A stretch of 64,000 nucleotides of DNA from Psettodes erumei. Lineage: Eukaryota; Chordata; Actinopteri; Pleuronectiformes; Psettodidae. The notes under the pieces were generated by a model. It ran no database searches, had not been told where the DNA came from, and worked only from the letters and a program-made list of their open reading frames with translations. Made by a program: the position numbers and the translations under genes. Shown here one piece after another: positions 51,957-62,481 of the stretch. The stretch is taken from positions 1-64,000 of the forward strand of contig JAFBJZ010000952.1 of the NCBI GenBank assembly GCA_016785225.1. The letters run 5' to 3'. Numbering within the stretch: position 1 is the stretch's first letter; each line of letters opens with the position of its first letter.

Positions 51957-53679
51957 GGGACTCGCCGGGCTGCCTCCCTCCTCACAGGACGGCCAGGACC
52001 GCTCTGAACACTTGTCCCGTTACTGAGAGTTAGGGGGCGTACCAAGCCGGCAGCAGTGGTTATCAATTTCCGATTAAGCACTTCAAAATAAAGGTTGGAA
52101 TAGACGATTCACCTGTTGCCTGAAAATACGCGGATTACATGTACTTGTTGACATTTATAACTGTTACTCCTAATTTGTGAATTTATTGGGGCCGACGGTA
52201 CTGGGCCTATTGTTTTCGTTCGGATTTTATTTTCATTATTATTTTTTTTCCCAATGGTAAAAGTGATACTCTAGCCATACCATAAGACTAATGTAAGAGA
52301 AGTGTGCATAGGTGCTCCAAAATTCAGACGTCAACCACTAAGTGGCGCTGTTACAAAGGTCAACGCGTTTATTCGTCCAACTCCTCAAACCGTATAGAAT
52401 CTATAGTATAGATTATATACTATGGGTCATACAACGTTCACTGACTGAAGCTGAATGACGTGATGTAAAAAAAAAAAAAACCAAAACAATCGGGGGCAAA
52501 ACTGCAATATACGAAAACCTACTTTCTCGAACTCCTCCTCGGGTTTTCATCTGCTCAGTATGAAACTTGGCACACATCATCTACATCCATGGACTGCAAA
52601 ACGTTTTCAAAGGAATTTTGATACATCAATCTGTTTTAAAGTTATGCAAATATGAAAAAGAGATGTTAGCATAGCGTTTTACATAAATGATCATCATTTA
52701 AAATTGGCATAACCCAAAACAACCAAATTTGAGAATCTTATTGGACATTCTTAGGATAGTGGCCAAGTTTGGAAAAAGTTAACCTCTAGAGGGCGCTACA
52801 AATATGATAAGTTTATAACTCATCATCGTCTGAATGGAATAGCATGTAATTTTATAAAAACCCATCTAGGGAAACTTCTGAGTCGGTCCACAAAGTAGTC
52901 ATTGATTAAAGTGGGCTTGGCTTATGGCAAGAAATGTAAATTTTGATATTGCTCACTTAGTTTAAGTTTTATTTAATTATATTTTATTGTTGAACTACAT
53001 CAGAGGTGTGTTGATTTATCTGCAGAACGCAATAAAATTAATTACAGGTTTTGGACATATTGTGAAAATAGTTATTTGCACAGAAAATGTGAATATGTGC
53101 AACATTAAATTATCAATGCAGTGAATATCCTTAATATGGAATGAAGTTGAATTAATATCACAGTGTATGTGTCTCAGGTGGTCTTGCCAGTACAAAACTG
53201 ACTCCACACAGCAGGATCTGTTAGTGTTCCTCTGCTTAGAATCAGTTCACCAGAGTCCTGTTCTACTGGGACTGCTGGGGTGTCCATATGCTTCTATTTC
53301 TTATTCACTACTACTACTGCTGCCCTTACCACTGCTTATTTGCACAAATGTAAAGCTTGGTTCATAGCCATAGGAATACCAGCACACTAAAACTCATACA
53401 TGACCAGTGTCCGGTTGTCTAGTGTAGGAAATAAACTTTTTCCTGTGCTTTCAACCATATCTTATAGTCTTCTAAAGCAAATGGACAGTGAAGGTTAATT
53501 TTCTACACAAAAACAGCCTTTCCACAAAAAGGTCAAATGTACTTATTAGCTTTTTCCAGAGCTTTCAATCAAATTTCACAATTACCTACAGTGAATAGAA
53601 GCAAAGTAAACATTATTATTATTATATTACACAGAAACTTTATTTTCTCTAAAAAAAAAATAAGTCAAAACGCACTTGG
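51957..53679. other. Guanylate cyclase 5' flank and AT-rich gene-free sequence
   Basis: The first 80 bases are GC-rich and should hold the guanylate cyclase start region. From about 52250 to 52950 there is repeat-like sequence (AACTTGGCACACATCATC; AACCTCTAGAGGGCGCTAC) of the kind scattered in fish genomes, without coding capacity. The rest, to 53679, is AT-rich with no supported gene. Confidence 0.4.
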
Positions 53680-55065
53680 GCTATCAGCTTTTGCACTCAG
53701 GAGGATCAAGACGAAGATGCTGGTCCAGACAGTATCACCTCAAGTCTTCTCAAGTCCAGGGCAAATCGGCTGTGCAGGACGATAGGGAAGTTCTTGAACC
53801 TAAGCCTGAAGCTGGGGAGATAGCCATGGCTGTGGAACAATCTTGCGTGGGGCTGTTGACGAGGACGCTGCACCCCAAAGACGTCAGCAGCTACAGACCT
53901 GTGGCACTAACATCACACTTTATGAAGACAGGAGAGCCTGATACTCATCCATCTCTGCCCTCTGGTGAGGTCATCAATGGGAATGCACTTCGCCCACCAG
54001 CCCTGGATCAGGGTTGACGACACCATCCACCTCCGCCACAGAGCCCTTTCTCACCTGGAGTAGCCCAGCTGCATTGTGAGAGTCATGTTTTTTTATTTCT
54101 CCAGTGCTTTCAACACCATCCAGCCTACGTTTCTGAGGGACAAGCTGGAGCACACACAAGAGGACCACCATCTCACAATCTGGATTGTGGACTACCTCAC
54201 CAACTGTCCTCAGTTTGTGAAGACACAGGACTGTGTGTTGGACACAGTGGTCTGCAGTAGGGAGGCCCCATAGGGAAAGGTTCTGGCCCCGTTCCTCTTC
54301 ACCCTCTACACTGCAGAATTCAGTCATGACTCATCACAATGACACCTCAGTTGCGATCATTGGCCCCATCACGAATGATGACGACACGGAGTACAGAGAA
54401 CTGAGCCAGGACTTTGTGGACCGGTGTCAGCAGAATTTCCTCCACATCAGCGAAGGGAAGACCAAGGAGTTGGTGGTGGATTTCTGCAGGCAAAGACACT
54501 CCCCCCCAACACCAGTGAACATTCAGGGTACGGACAATGAGACAGTGGACTTACAAATACCTGTGAACACACAGGCGCTGTTCAGGAAGGGACAGGGCAG
54601 GCTGTACCTACTCAGGAGGCTCAGTAGGTACAGAAGGATGACGGCCAAACTGTCTTCTCTCCTGGAGAAGGAGTCCCACCCCATGCAGGATGATGTGACA
54701 GCACTGAGGAGCTCCATCAGCGATAGCCTGGTTCACCTCAGGTGTGAAGGAGAGGTTCCATCAGTCCCTCCTACCAGCTGCTATCAGACTGTACAACCAG
54801 CACTGCTCCCAATGACCACACACCCCTGCCAGAACATGCTTTTTGTATTGCACATATCACTCCACTCTGAATTGTATATAATGTATATTTCTGAATACTG
54901 TGTATACATTTTGCTGTTATAGCAATATTTTGCTATTGATATTTGGGCTTATATTGTTCTCCTTTTTTTGCTAATATTCTTGTTCACTGCTGCTGCAACG
55001 GTGCAATTTCACAATTGTGGGACTAAGAAAGGATTGTCTTCTATTGTCTTATCTTATCTCGAGCT
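53680..55065 (+). pseudogene. 5'-truncated LINE reverse-transcriptase relic with 3' tail
   Basis: The forward strand carries fragments of a Rex/L2/CR1-like ORF2. DAGPDS near 53720 is followed by the reverse-transcriptase block MFFYFSSAFNTIQP (near 54087), then IWIVDYLT, APFLFTLYT, KTKELVVDF and ALFRKGQGRLYLLRRLS. The YxDD catalytic box is deleted between FTLYT and the TSVAIIGP segment. A stop interrupts the frame at about 54271, and at least two frame changes occur. The relic ends with a 3' UTR-like stretch (CAATTGTGGGACTAAGAAAGG) and a TTATCTTATC tail typical of these elements. It is a dead copy. Confidence 0.8.
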
Positions 55066-55315
55066 TTCAGCCGGATCTCGACCACTGAGGAAATTACGTG
55101 CACTTTAACAGCTGCGGTTTAAAGCTCCTGGAAAAAGTAAATTTATATTTTTTGTTAAAGCAATGTTGCTACGATCCGGGATGAACTTTAAAATGGAACA
55201 ACACTGACTTTATGCTTCGACGTAACAAAGAAACAAACGTTTATTTCGGCTTTCATTTTGAAGGAAGATTGTTGCCGGAAGTCGCGTATGCGAATCTCTC
55301 AGTCTTGGCTTTACA

Positions 55316-55325
55316 CGCGCGCGCG

Positions 55326-55370
<45 letters not shown>

Positions 55371-55382
55371 GCACACGAACAC
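55316..55382. repeat. (CG)n(CA)n alternating tract
   Basis: About ten CG dinucleotides run straight into more than twenty CA dinucleotides. It is a near-perfect alternating purine-pyrimidine tract next to the CpG-rich 5' region of PHC2, and a good candidate for left-handed DNA. Confidence 0.95.
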
Positions 55383-56222
55383 AGTTAGAATAAGGAGAAA
55401 GCGCAGACTTGGTGGAGATATGAACCCGCGGCTAACTTCGCGTGTCCTCGTGTAACGGGCCGGGCCCGCGCCTCGTCCCGCAGTGAAGTAGCTCTCCGTA
55501 CCGGCCGATCGGTCACCACCGGTGGACTGGCTCCTCGCCGCCGCGGCGGCGGAGGGAGTGGGAGTAAATGAAAGCGCTGTTTGGAGCCGCGGAACAAAGA
55601 GATTTTCTTCCTCTGCCATTGTGAAGGAGCGGGGCGCCCGTTTTCTAACTCGCTCAGGGGTGCGTTCACGCTCTCAAAGTAAGATAAGTACTCTGGAGTT
55701 GCTCTGCTCTTATCGCCGTGCACTTTAATTCATTCACAAGAGCAGCTGAGAAACCGCTGGAACCGCGAGCTGAGCACGTTTGATTGGGGGGGCTGTTGAT
55801 ACGTGCAGATAAACCTAACCACTAAACTATTAACTTTAGTGAAGTTAGCTAGCAGCTGGGAGTGGTTAATCCACACTACTTGGTCGAATCTGCTTTAATA
55901 ACAGTCGTAACGCTACCACTGGTTTGTGCGCATTTGTGGATCGATACTTCGCCTCCTCAACAACACAGCGCGGTGTGAACAGAGCCGCTTCACGGTTGTC
56001 CTGCCCGTTACGACGCGAACGCGTCCTCCTGAGCACAGCACGGCACGGCACGGCTCAGCTCAGAACAGTATAGCACACCGAGAAGAGACCCACACCTGTT
56101 AACACGAATTAGCAGCAGTGGAAATCAAATCAAACCAAAGCGGTGTGTGAAGGGGGGCTCGGGTTCATGTTGGGTCTGTCGCTTGTGTTGACAGGGGGTG
56201 GGGGGCGGCCTGTGCTCCAGTC
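55383..56222 (+). promoter_or_regulatory. CpG-rich PHC2 5' region
   Basis: From about 55420 to 55640 the DNA is GC-rich with many CpGs (GCCGCCGCGGCGGCGG near 55537), unlike its surroundings, so it probably is a CpG island promoter. The PHC2 start codon at 56223 is immediately preceded by CTGTGCTCCAG, a splice-acceptor-like sequence ending at 56220. A non-coding first exon in the island spliced to 56221 is therefore likely. Frames seen within the island are chance. Confidence 0.5.
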
Positions 56223-56373
56223 ATGACCTCTGGGAGTGGGAACACTAACAGCAGCCAGCACGATGGAGACAGCAAAGCAGCCCAGGCATTAGTCAAGTCC
56301 CACATCCTCACCCATCTCATAGAAGGCTTTGTCATCCAGGAGGGTGCCGAGCCTTTCCCTGTGAGTATGCGCT

Positions 56374-56414
<41 letters not shown>

Positions 56415-58675
56415 GCAGGTAACTCCACAGGTAACTCCAAAACAAACAGCAAAGACTTCATACATCTTACTTGTTTAAAAGTATCTAACAGTATTCACTA
56501 ATGCATTTTTTTTCTGCCTGCAGGTAGAGCGTCCGTCTTTCTCAATAGAGAGCCTAAGAAGACACACAGCAGACTCAAAGATGGATGGTGTCTCGCCGAA
56601 GGGTAATGGTCTTCATAGTCAAAGTTGTCATGTAATGTGAAAAAGAAAGAATGTCATGTCCCGTGGCGTTCCCAGATAGAATCCATACCTGAGTGTGCTC
56701 AGGGTCTGCACTGAGCTCTTTAAATCTGTTGTGGACTTTACCTTGTATAAGCACAGGGAACTCTTCCTTCTGGAAATTCATCTGCAGTGGATACACCAGC
56801 ACATCATAATGACTTCTCTATGTGTTCCTTCAGAGCTGCAGGCCCAGCAGGAGCCCATGCTGACCTGTGAGCTGTGTGGCAGGGTGGACTTCGCCTACAT
56901 CTTCAAACGGTCCAAGAGGTTCTGCTCCACCGTGTGTGCCAAACGGTGAGACGGTGCCTCTTAGATCATTGATATGTTATGAAGTTAGAAGTTTAACTGG
57001 AGAATGTGATTCCTGAAAGTGACATGGTACAATCAGCTGGAGAGGAGACGCCGCAGTGGCTCCTGCTCTGGTTAAACAACCAGAAAAACCAACAACCCCC
57101 CCCACACCCGCTCCCTGTGCCCTGGTACATGTTGGTCCTGCACCTGCCTTAGTATAGAAAACCTCAGTGGTCTACAGTGCTTACCAGTCTTCACAAAATA
57201 AACTGAAAGAGAAAAGACCACATAAATCTGGTCTGAATTAACCGGTCACTTCGAAAAAATCTGACACTCAAGACAAATAAATAAAGAACAAAGAAGAAGT
57301 TTGAGCTCACCATCTCAACTTTGTTTGCAGCTACAATGTGGGGTGCACAAAGAGAATGGGTCTCTTCCCAAACCGCAAAACCACGCTGGAGAACCTGAAG
57401 AAACAAAAGGCCCTGAATGGAACCCAGAAGAGCTCCAGCATAGAGCCCAAGAAGAAGGTGCGACATTTCATTTCTAATATTCATTGTGCAACTTGTTCCA
57501 CTGAGTAAGCAGCCAACAACCACTCAGTTCAGTGTGTATTGAACATGCGTAGCTCTTATCCCACGTGGACGTCGCATGACGTCATCACGTCAGAGGCAGA
57601 CGTCGATGAAGACGTGTTGAATTGTGCATGTCGCTGTGTCTCTGTGCAGAGGTCTGCCGCTGCTTTGTCCCCGGGTCACTCGGTCCACCCCGCGCAGGGA
57701 GAGTCCAGCCAATGCTCAGACCTTTCCGCCTACAGGAAGACCCCACCCCCGCCTGCGACGCAAGGCTCGGAGCTGCCCCTGCTGCCTCACGGCTTCCTGC
57801 CCAGCGACCCGGGCAGGTGGGACATACAGGACGTCTACGAGTTCATCTCATCCCTGCCAGGTGTGTTTCACTCCGATAATGACAGCAGGAATGCAGCGAA
57901 GGGCCCCGCCCGGACTTGTACCTGCTTCATGTCCATCCTCTTTATATAGCTCAAGAACCCGCTGTCTCTGTGGGCGTCTCACGATAAGAGACAAACACAC
58001 CAGCACGTAGAAGTTTTTCAGATTGGTGTTTTCTCTGCGCTGGCTTGCAGCGGGCAGGGAACACACCAATCAGGATTCAGCAACGTTTGAGCAGAAATCA
58101 GAAGAAAGTAGTTGTTGCGTAATGATTTATCCCGGCTGCTGTCAATCAAATCTTCTGTTTCTCTAACCTAAAGTTTAATTGTTGATATTCACTTATGAAT
58201 GCTGCACGTTAATGTTTTTGATTTGAAACCCAGCGTCCAGAAGTTTTGAGCAGGGGTTTATCTATTTCTGTTTATTTTATGAATTAATTTGTCTTCTGAA
58301 ACCCTGCTCTGCAGATCAGCATAGCATTAAAAGATCAGTCTGGAAATCCGCAGTGCTTTTGTTGTTGTGCAGAATGGTGATAATGACACAGTGGACAGAA
58401 TATTAGGTGCGCATTAGTCACATGTTTTTATTTCAGTCGCCTTAAGTGTCATATTTAAGCTCATCCACGTATAAAACCGGCATGATGACCGACTGACTGA
58501 CTGACTGCCTGTGGCTGCAGGTTGTCTGGAGATCGCAGAGGAGTTCCGCTCTCAGGAGATCGACGGCCAGGCCCTGCTGCTCCTGAAGGAGGACCACCTC
58601 ATGGGAACCATGAACATCAAACTGGGCCCCGCGCTCAAGATCTTCGCCCAGATTAGCATGCTCAAAGACTCCTAG
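56223..58675 (+). CDS. phc2: Polyhomeotic-like protein 2, short form
   Basis: PHC2 is a core PRC1 subunit that polymerises through its SAM domain to compact Polycomb-silenced chromatin. Exons: 56223-56360, 56524-56602, 56834-56945, 57331-57457, 57650-57860 and 58521-58675. Phases match, giving 273 codons plus stop. An N-terminal homology region ILTHLIEGFVIQEGAEPFP is followed by an FCS zinc finger (CELCGRVDFA ... FCSTVCAKRYNVGC) that binds RNA, a basic/serine-rich linker, and a C-terminal SAM domain (WDIQDVYEFISSLPG ... LGPALKIFAQISMLKDS). The start MTSGSGN matches the start of the short human PHC2 isoform (323 residues). The long, glutamine-rich N-terminal half of the long isoform is not found upstream. 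Which fish paralogue (2a or 2b) it is cannot be told. The gene is divergent from the guanylate cyclase. Confidence 0.94.
56379..56416. repeat. (CA)n microsatellite in PHC2 intron 1
   Basis: About 15 CA units with small interruptions, starting 20 bases after the exon 1 donor. Confidence 0.9.
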
Positions 58676-58687
58676 CCCATCTCACCC

Positions 58688-58738
<51 letters not shown>

Positions 58739-60309
58739 ACACACACTGCTCTCAAAGGAAGCTCTGGACAAACAGAATGTGCTCAGGATCCCACATTGAC
58801 TAACTCTGAGCTGAGTTCAGGTGCTGGACCTGGGTCATGACCTGCTGAACACCGGGACATCAGCAGGGACCTTTTACACTGACAACCTCTGCCTGGTGCT
58901 GTTCAGCATGAACGCTGTGTTAGCTAGACTGCTGGGAAAAGTCTTTTTTGCTGATGTATTACATGATGTGTTACTGTACCATTGGTTCCTGCAGGAGACG
59001 TTTCCCACGGACAGAGACGACTGCTGATAGCCACCGGCTTGCTCAAATTCAACACAAGAAACAACGTTGAAAATATAAACTCACTGGATTTGTTGCTGCT
59101 TGAAATGTGGGGGGGAAAAAATGAGAGCCGTAAGGTAACAAAACCAGTTTTTGTTTTCACTCTGGACTAATCTAAAATGCGACAGAGGGGAAAACAGGAC
59201 TGCTGCGCTGCGTCTTCCAGCCGCCCACGCTGAGTTCACACACGTCTTTCCACGTCAGTAGGAGAGACTTTTCCTGGTCGTGTATTTATTGTGTGTAATA
59301 GCAATAGAATCGGTAGCTGGAAAATAACCTCTCACTTAGTGCTAATGATCAGTGGATTGGAGTGATTTTGTGTGTTTATCTCTGCCACAGAGCTTTTGTT
59401 TTTGGATCTGTCTGTTTGTCATGGAGGGATTCTCAAGAAACGTTCACCAGAAGGGACTCTGGCTCCAACAGAAACCATTACATTGAAGGAGTGATCAGGA
59501 TCAGGACTCAAGGACGTTTCTGAAGGATTCTTCATCATCTTCATCATTTCAAAATGTGAAATTCCACATTTTGAGTCATACCTCGATAAATGCATCAAGA
59601 TTTGAAATAAGCCGAAACAGTTAGGGTGCACGCCACCTGAGCAGTCCCCGCTGGCTGGATCCTGAACTGATCCAGGTCTGGATACTTGGCGTAGGTCTCT
59701 GCTCAGAGTGCTTTCTTGCGTTTGTTGTCGTGAGGCGCTCGGTGACTGGACTGCTGCGGTTCCAGGAGATGGCGATGCAGGATAGTCCTGGATCAGAGCG
59801 GGTGTTTCGCTCAGACAGTGCACGCGAGGGGGAAACTGCCGGTTTAACTCCATCAGCTGGGAGAAAAGCCAGCCAGCCACTGAAGCACTGGCTACTGACT
59901 GTGTTATTATGGGCTGCAGGGGGAAGATTCAGTGCCGTGTGTTCGCTCGGTCTCTGTGCTTCAGTCGTTGAGAAGCTGGACTCACACACGGGGCCCGCGA
60001 TTCGTCCCCTAAACGACAGAATGCTGAGAAAAGGCCTTGATTGGTCAGTTTCATTTGCTCTTTGAAATAATGACATGAAGTAAAAGCATACTGACTCATA
60101 AACATTAGTTGTTTCCTGTTTGAGGCTCAGAAATACTTCTGAGTCAGGGCCGGACATGTGAAATGTCATGTGATCCACCACAACTGTCGCCTGTCTTCTT
60201 GCTGAGCGTTGCTTTGTGAGTTCCCAAACAGAAGCCATTTCCCCCAGCTTTTTTTTCATGATGCTAACAGACACTGACCCTGTTTCTAGATTCATTTGTG
60301 TTGGAATAA
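58676..60309 (+). other. PHC2 3' UTR (probable) to AATAAA
   Basis: No gene is recognisable on either strand. The first good AATAAA after the stop is at 60304-60309, which would give a 3' UTR of about 1.6 kb. A 224-codon reverse-strand frame at 59621-60295 has no family resemblance I can see and reads like a chance frame. Confidence 0.4.
58688..58745. repeat. (CA)n microsatellite in PHC2 3' UTR
   Basis: About 24 CA units beginning 13 bases after the PHC2 stop codon, so it should lie in the mRNA. Confidence 0.95.
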
Positions 60310-61203
60310 AAAAAAGTTCTTGAGCATATTGTGCTACATTTGATCAAAAGGCTCAAGTTCATCTTGACCACCACTCACTTCTAGTGTCTACAGTTTACAT
60401 AGACTTGTAAAGAACATGTATTACGTGACAGTCTTTAGTTTCCAGTCTTCATTTTCTATGATGGAACCATTGGAATCATGCATTTTGGTTCTGCTGGGTC
60501 CAAACTATACATCCAACACTGATAATGTTGATACTGTCCGTCAGTCAATCTTTGACCCCTCTTCTTGACTTCAGCTAAGTTTCTTCAGCACTGGGGTTTA
60601 AGTCCAGACTTTGTGAATTTGTGTCATTTCAGTTGTGCTGTATGTCCTGTATGTGTAGCATAATTGACAATATAACTGACTCTGACTTTGACTTTTGACT
60701 TGCGAGGTTCTCTGCCATTTCTGATGTGTGTGTGGGTTCGTCATCCTGTTGGATCCGACCTTTGTGCTGATGATTTGAGGTTCGTCCTCCTTCTGGCAGC
60801 ATCACAGCACTCCCACCACCATGCAGCAGCAGGTAGTTTGTGTTTTCGTCCTGCCATGCACTCTCTACTTCTTTTGTAGCTGCTTTGAAACTTTCCTGAC
60901 ATGTTCCAGTCAATGGTCTGCTTTTTCAGCTCCGTGCTGAGCTCCTTACCCTTTCCCTTTGTAGCATTTGTGGCTGAGCCTGATGAGTGGATCAGATGGG
61001 CCCCGTTTAAACTGGCGCAGGGAAGCAACCAGCCGTCGTGAACCGGAATCACTCACAGGAAGTTCAGAGGCCACGAAGCTAATTTGATTGACACAACTTT
61101 TCAACTTTTACAGCACTGAAACTGATACATCAAGTTGCTGTATGTTTATGTTTGCATCCAGCAGATCTTGTCATATGTGCAAAAGACCTGGAAGAAGCTT
61201 GTA

Positions 61204-62445
61204 CAGTGGGGAAAATAAGTATTTGATACCCTGCCAATCTTGTTGTTTTCCCAAGAATGGAGAGGTCTGTAATTTTTATTGTAGGTACACTTCAACTGTG
61301 ACAGACAATCTAAAAAAAAATCCAGAAAAACACACTGTATGCTTTTTAAACAATTAATTTGCATTTTATTGCATGAAATAAGTATTTGATCACCTCCCAA
61401 CCAGCAACAATTCTGGCTCTCAGACCTCCTATTCTCCACTCATTACCTGTATTAATTGTACTTGTTTGAATTTGTTACCTGTATAAAAGACACCTGTCAA
61501 CACACTAAATCAATCAGACTCCAACCTCTCCAACATGGGAAAGACCAAAGAGCTGTCTAAGGACACCAGGGACAGAACTGTAGGCCTGCACAAGGCTGGG
61601 ATGGGCTACAGGACAATAGGCAAGCAGCTCGGTGAGAAAGCAACAACTGTTGGTGCAGTTATTAGAAAATGGAAGAAATTCAAGATGATTGTCAATCTCC
61701 CTCGGTCTGGGGCTCCATTGCTAATGACCACCTGGATGATCCAGAGGAGACATGGGAGAAGGTCATGTGGTCAGATGAGAACAAAATAGAGCTTTTTGGT
61801 TTAAACTCCTCTCAGTGTGTTTGGAGGAAGAAGGAGGATGAGTACAACCCCAAGAACACCATCCCAACTGTGAAGCATGGGGCTGGAAACATCGTACTCT
61901 GGGGGTGCTTTTCTGCAAAGGGGACAGGACAACTGCACTGTATTAAGAGGAGGATGGATGGGGCCATGTATCATGAGATTTTGGGCAACAATCTCCTTCC
62001 CTCAGTAAGAGCATTGAAGATGGGTCGTGGCTGGGTTTTCCAGCATGACAATGACCCAAATGACCCACAGCCAGGGCAACTAAGGAGTGGCTCCATAAGA
62101 AGCACTTCAAGGTCCTGGAGTGGCCGAGCCAGTCTCCAGACCTGAACCCAATAGAACATCTTTGGAGGGAGCTGAAACTTTTGGAGAGAAGACCTGTATG
62201 GAGGAGTGGACCAAAATCCCTGTTGCAGTGTGTGCAAACCTGGTCAGGAACAGGAAACATCTGACTGTAATTGTAAACAAAGGTTTCTGTACCAAATATT
62301 AAGTTGTCTTTTTCTGTTGTATCAAATACTTATTTAGATTCCGCCTCTCACAGTTGAAGTGTAGCTATGATAAAAAAAATTACAGACCTCTCCTTTGTCA
62401 GTGGGAAAACTTGCAAGATGGGAAGTGTATCCAATACTTTAGTGT
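61204..62445 (+). mobile_element. Tc1-like transposon, internally deleted
   Basis: The left end, CAGTGGGGAAAATAAGTATT, follows a TA dinucleotide, the target site of the family. About 200 bp of inverted terminal sequence is shared with the right side: GTATCAAATACTTATTT at about 62318, and CACAGTTGAAGTGTAGC and AATTACAGACCTCTCC beyond it. This is an IR/DR-type Tc1 element. The extreme right end is decayed. Length is about 1.24 kb, against the usual 1.6 kb. It is not autonomous. Confidence 0.88.
61535..62302 (+). pseudogene. Tc1-like transposase pseudogene
   Basis: The coding sequence starts MGKTKELSKDTRDRTVGLHK with the first helix-turn-helix and runs through WKKFKMIVNLPRSGAP. It then jumps, within a few bases near 61715, to sequence encoding the NDHLDDPEETWEKVMWSDE region. 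The second helix-turn-helix half and the segment before the first catalytic aspartate are deleted (roughly 70 codons compared with the family). Further on WGCFSAKGTG and the second-aspartate region VFQHDNDPN are readable. A frame change near 62065 puts the LNPIEHLWRELK glutamate region in another frame. It ends NKGFCTKY. It cannot encode an active enzyme. Confidence 0.88.
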
Positions 62446-62481
62446 TCTAATGATTCCATCATAGAAAATGAAGACTTGTAC

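Larger units (their letters stand above)
60444..62481. mobile_element. Nested pair of Tc1-like elements (outer, older)
   Basis: The 28-base stretch at 60444-60471 is repeated in inverted orientation at 62449-62476 with one mismatch; the core 20 bases at 60447-60466 and 62454-62473 are perfect reverse complements. Between them, on the reverse strand, a Tc1-type transposase start reading GKGKELSTELKKQT (near 60955) and a fragment reading HGGGSAVML (near 60815) are visible with most of the gene deleted. A second, younger Tc1-like element (61204-62445, +) sits inside. The simplest reading is an older minus-oriented element split by the younger one; ownership of the outer repeats is inferred. Confidence 0.5.

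Noticed and set aside
59621..60295. 224-codon reverse frame downstream of PHC2
   Set aside because: The composition and lack of any recognisable domain suggest chance, and it lies in the probable PHC2 3' UTR.
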